Source: Gonapodya prolifera JEL478 (lineage: Eukaryota > Monoblepharomycota > Monoblepharidomycetes > Monoblepharidales > Gonapodyaceae). From it: DNA of 26,269 bases. Within the stretch, counting starts at the first letter, position 1; the number at the start of each line of letters is the position of its first letter. Position numbers and translations under genes: made by a program. A model generated the notes under the pieces. That model made no database searches. It worked only from the letters and a program-made list of their open reading frames with translations, and was not told the origin of the DNA. This document shows positions 25,354 to 26,269 of this stretch, one piece after another. The stretch spans positions 12,086-38,354 of the forward strand of contig KQ965781.1 of the NCBI GenBank assembly GCA_001574975.1. Direction: 5' to 3'.

Positions 25354-26269
25354 TCAAGGTTCCCACACTTTCACTTTGAACCTCTCAAACGTCGCCTTTT
25401 CAAGAGACTGACGGTGGGCAGGATTCGCAATCCCAATAAGCAAACGAGCCCTCTCGAGATAGTTCTTCCCAAAGAGATTCACGGCGCCGTACTCTGTCAC
25501 GACCCAGCGGACGTCTTTGGCAAATCAAATATCAGATTGAACTCTTCGACAACACAGAAGCCTGAACTCACGGTATCTCGTCGTGGTAACACCAGCTCCC
25601 CTTTTCAGCACAGGAACAATCCTGCTACTCCCACTCGACGTGACGGACGGAAGGCATATAATCGGCACTCCGCCCTCCGATTGTGCGGCGCCCAAAATGA
25701 AGTCCACCTGCCCTCCCACACCCGAAATCTGATTTTCCCCGATCGAGTCCGCACACACTTGTCCCGTCAAGTCGACCTCGATGGCCGAGTTGATGGCGGT
25801 GACGCGCGGGTTTTGGCGGATGATGGATGGGTCGTTCGCAATTGCGGCGTCGATGAAGGAGACGGATGGGTTGTTGTTGAGGAACTTGGGAGACGAAGCG
25901 GAGAAAAAAATGCAAAACGAGGTTACGTAACAGTTCAGTGGCCGTCAAAGCGTTCACTTGCCTTGTAGAGTCTGTCGGTGCCGACTGCAAACGTGCTCGT
26001 TGTGACACCCGGAGAAATCTGACAATACAACGATACAGCCCCTTGTTGTTCTACTGTTCAGAAACCTGGAACAACTGAAGTTGAAAACGCACCTTCTTGT
26101 GGATATTTGTGATCACGCCCTTCTCAATAAGTTCCACACATCCATCCTGGAGCATTTCCGTATGCATGCCGAGGTCTTTGTGATTTGAAAGGTTTGAGAG
26201 GACTGCTTCTGGCATCCCACCGATACCGACTTGAAGCGTGGCGCCGTCGGGAATAAGACCGGCGATGAT
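25354..26269 (-). CDS. Acetyl-CoA hydrolase/CoA-transferase family enzyme, C-terminal part (runs off the window)
   Basis: Visible exons: 26093-26269 (continues beyond the window), 25962-26018, 25572-25884 and 25354-25514. They join into 708 nt (235 residues) in one open frame. The frame opens IIAGLIPDGATLQVGIGGMP, then TEMLQDGCVELIEKGVI, VTAINSAIEVDLTGQVCAD, GVGGQVDFILGAAQSEGG and, last, EYGAVNLFGKNYLERARLLI. These are the core motifs of the acetyl-CoA hydrolase/4-hydroxybutyrate CoA-transferase family; the Glu in AIEVDLTGQV is the likely nucleophile that forms the glutamyl-CoA ester (from family knowledge). Introns are 74 bp (GT-AG), 77 bp (GC-AG; donor GCAAGT) and 57 bp (GT-AG). The enzyme would move CoA between acetate, propionate or succinate, probably in mitochondria; the targeting end is outside the window. 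Confidence 0.9.

Noticed and set aside
1-26269. tRNA or rRNA genes
   Set aside because: No cloverleaf with a TTC box B or conserved rRNA stretch was recognised by eye on either strand; a dedicated scan was not possible.

Overview
The window looks like a nuclear contig of a fungus, or of another intron-bearing relative, carrying the wreckage of an integrated nucleocytoplasmic large DNA virus (NCLDV, giant virus). I infer a fungal host from GC-rich, intron-split genes on the right (GT-AG introns of about 57-160 bp plus one GC-AG intron). These include a Syt1-like Sec7 Arf-GEF, a membrane-anchored SAM methyltransferase and a CoA-transferase. A chytrid or blastocladiomycete would fit, but the lineage cannot be fixed from sequence alone.

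Layout: (1) 1-900 is non-coding and odd. It holds an array of at least seven short hairpins with different stems and T-rich loops (328-602), a TATA-like box (785) and a 7-bp palindrome (877-896) that may be a retrotransposon LTR edge. (2) About 900-14,345 is viral-like: small membrane proteins, a four-unit foldback repeat (1227-1593), the C-terminal third of a viral RNA polymerase largest subunit, a conserved NCLDV protein, a polysaccharide pyruvyl transferase plus glycosyltransferase gene, and a VLTF3-type late transcription factor. It ends in an IS607-type recombinase plus Fanzor/TnpB remnant and a second, inverted piece of the polymerase subunit. (3) 14,455-15,050 holds an unrecognised Cys/His-rich ORF near the boundary. 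(4) 15,544-21,019 contains two well-formed host genes on the minus strand. (5) 21,020-26,269 is gene-poor, with a degenerate copy of the Sec7 gene's 5' coding end, a partial SDR gene, a VOC-family gene and the 3' part of an acetyl-CoA hydrolase/transferase gene.

The viral part is decayed. At least five in-frame TGA codons and at least six frameshifts break otherwise recognisable proteins, while the neighbouring host genes splice into uninterrupted frames of exactly 3405, 813 and 708 (partial) nt. Two TGA codons sit where the families normally have arginine, which suggests CGA-to-TGA change by deamination of methylated CpG. The two polymerase pieces lie on opposite strands about 10 kb apart, and the transposon remnant touches one of them, so the insertion was also rearranged.

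The most interesting items are the endogenous giant virus itself, the TGA-only stop pattern, the Fanzor/IS607 junction with the split polymerase gene, and the unexplained hairpin array at the left end. All function calls come from reading motifs by eye; no searches were run.
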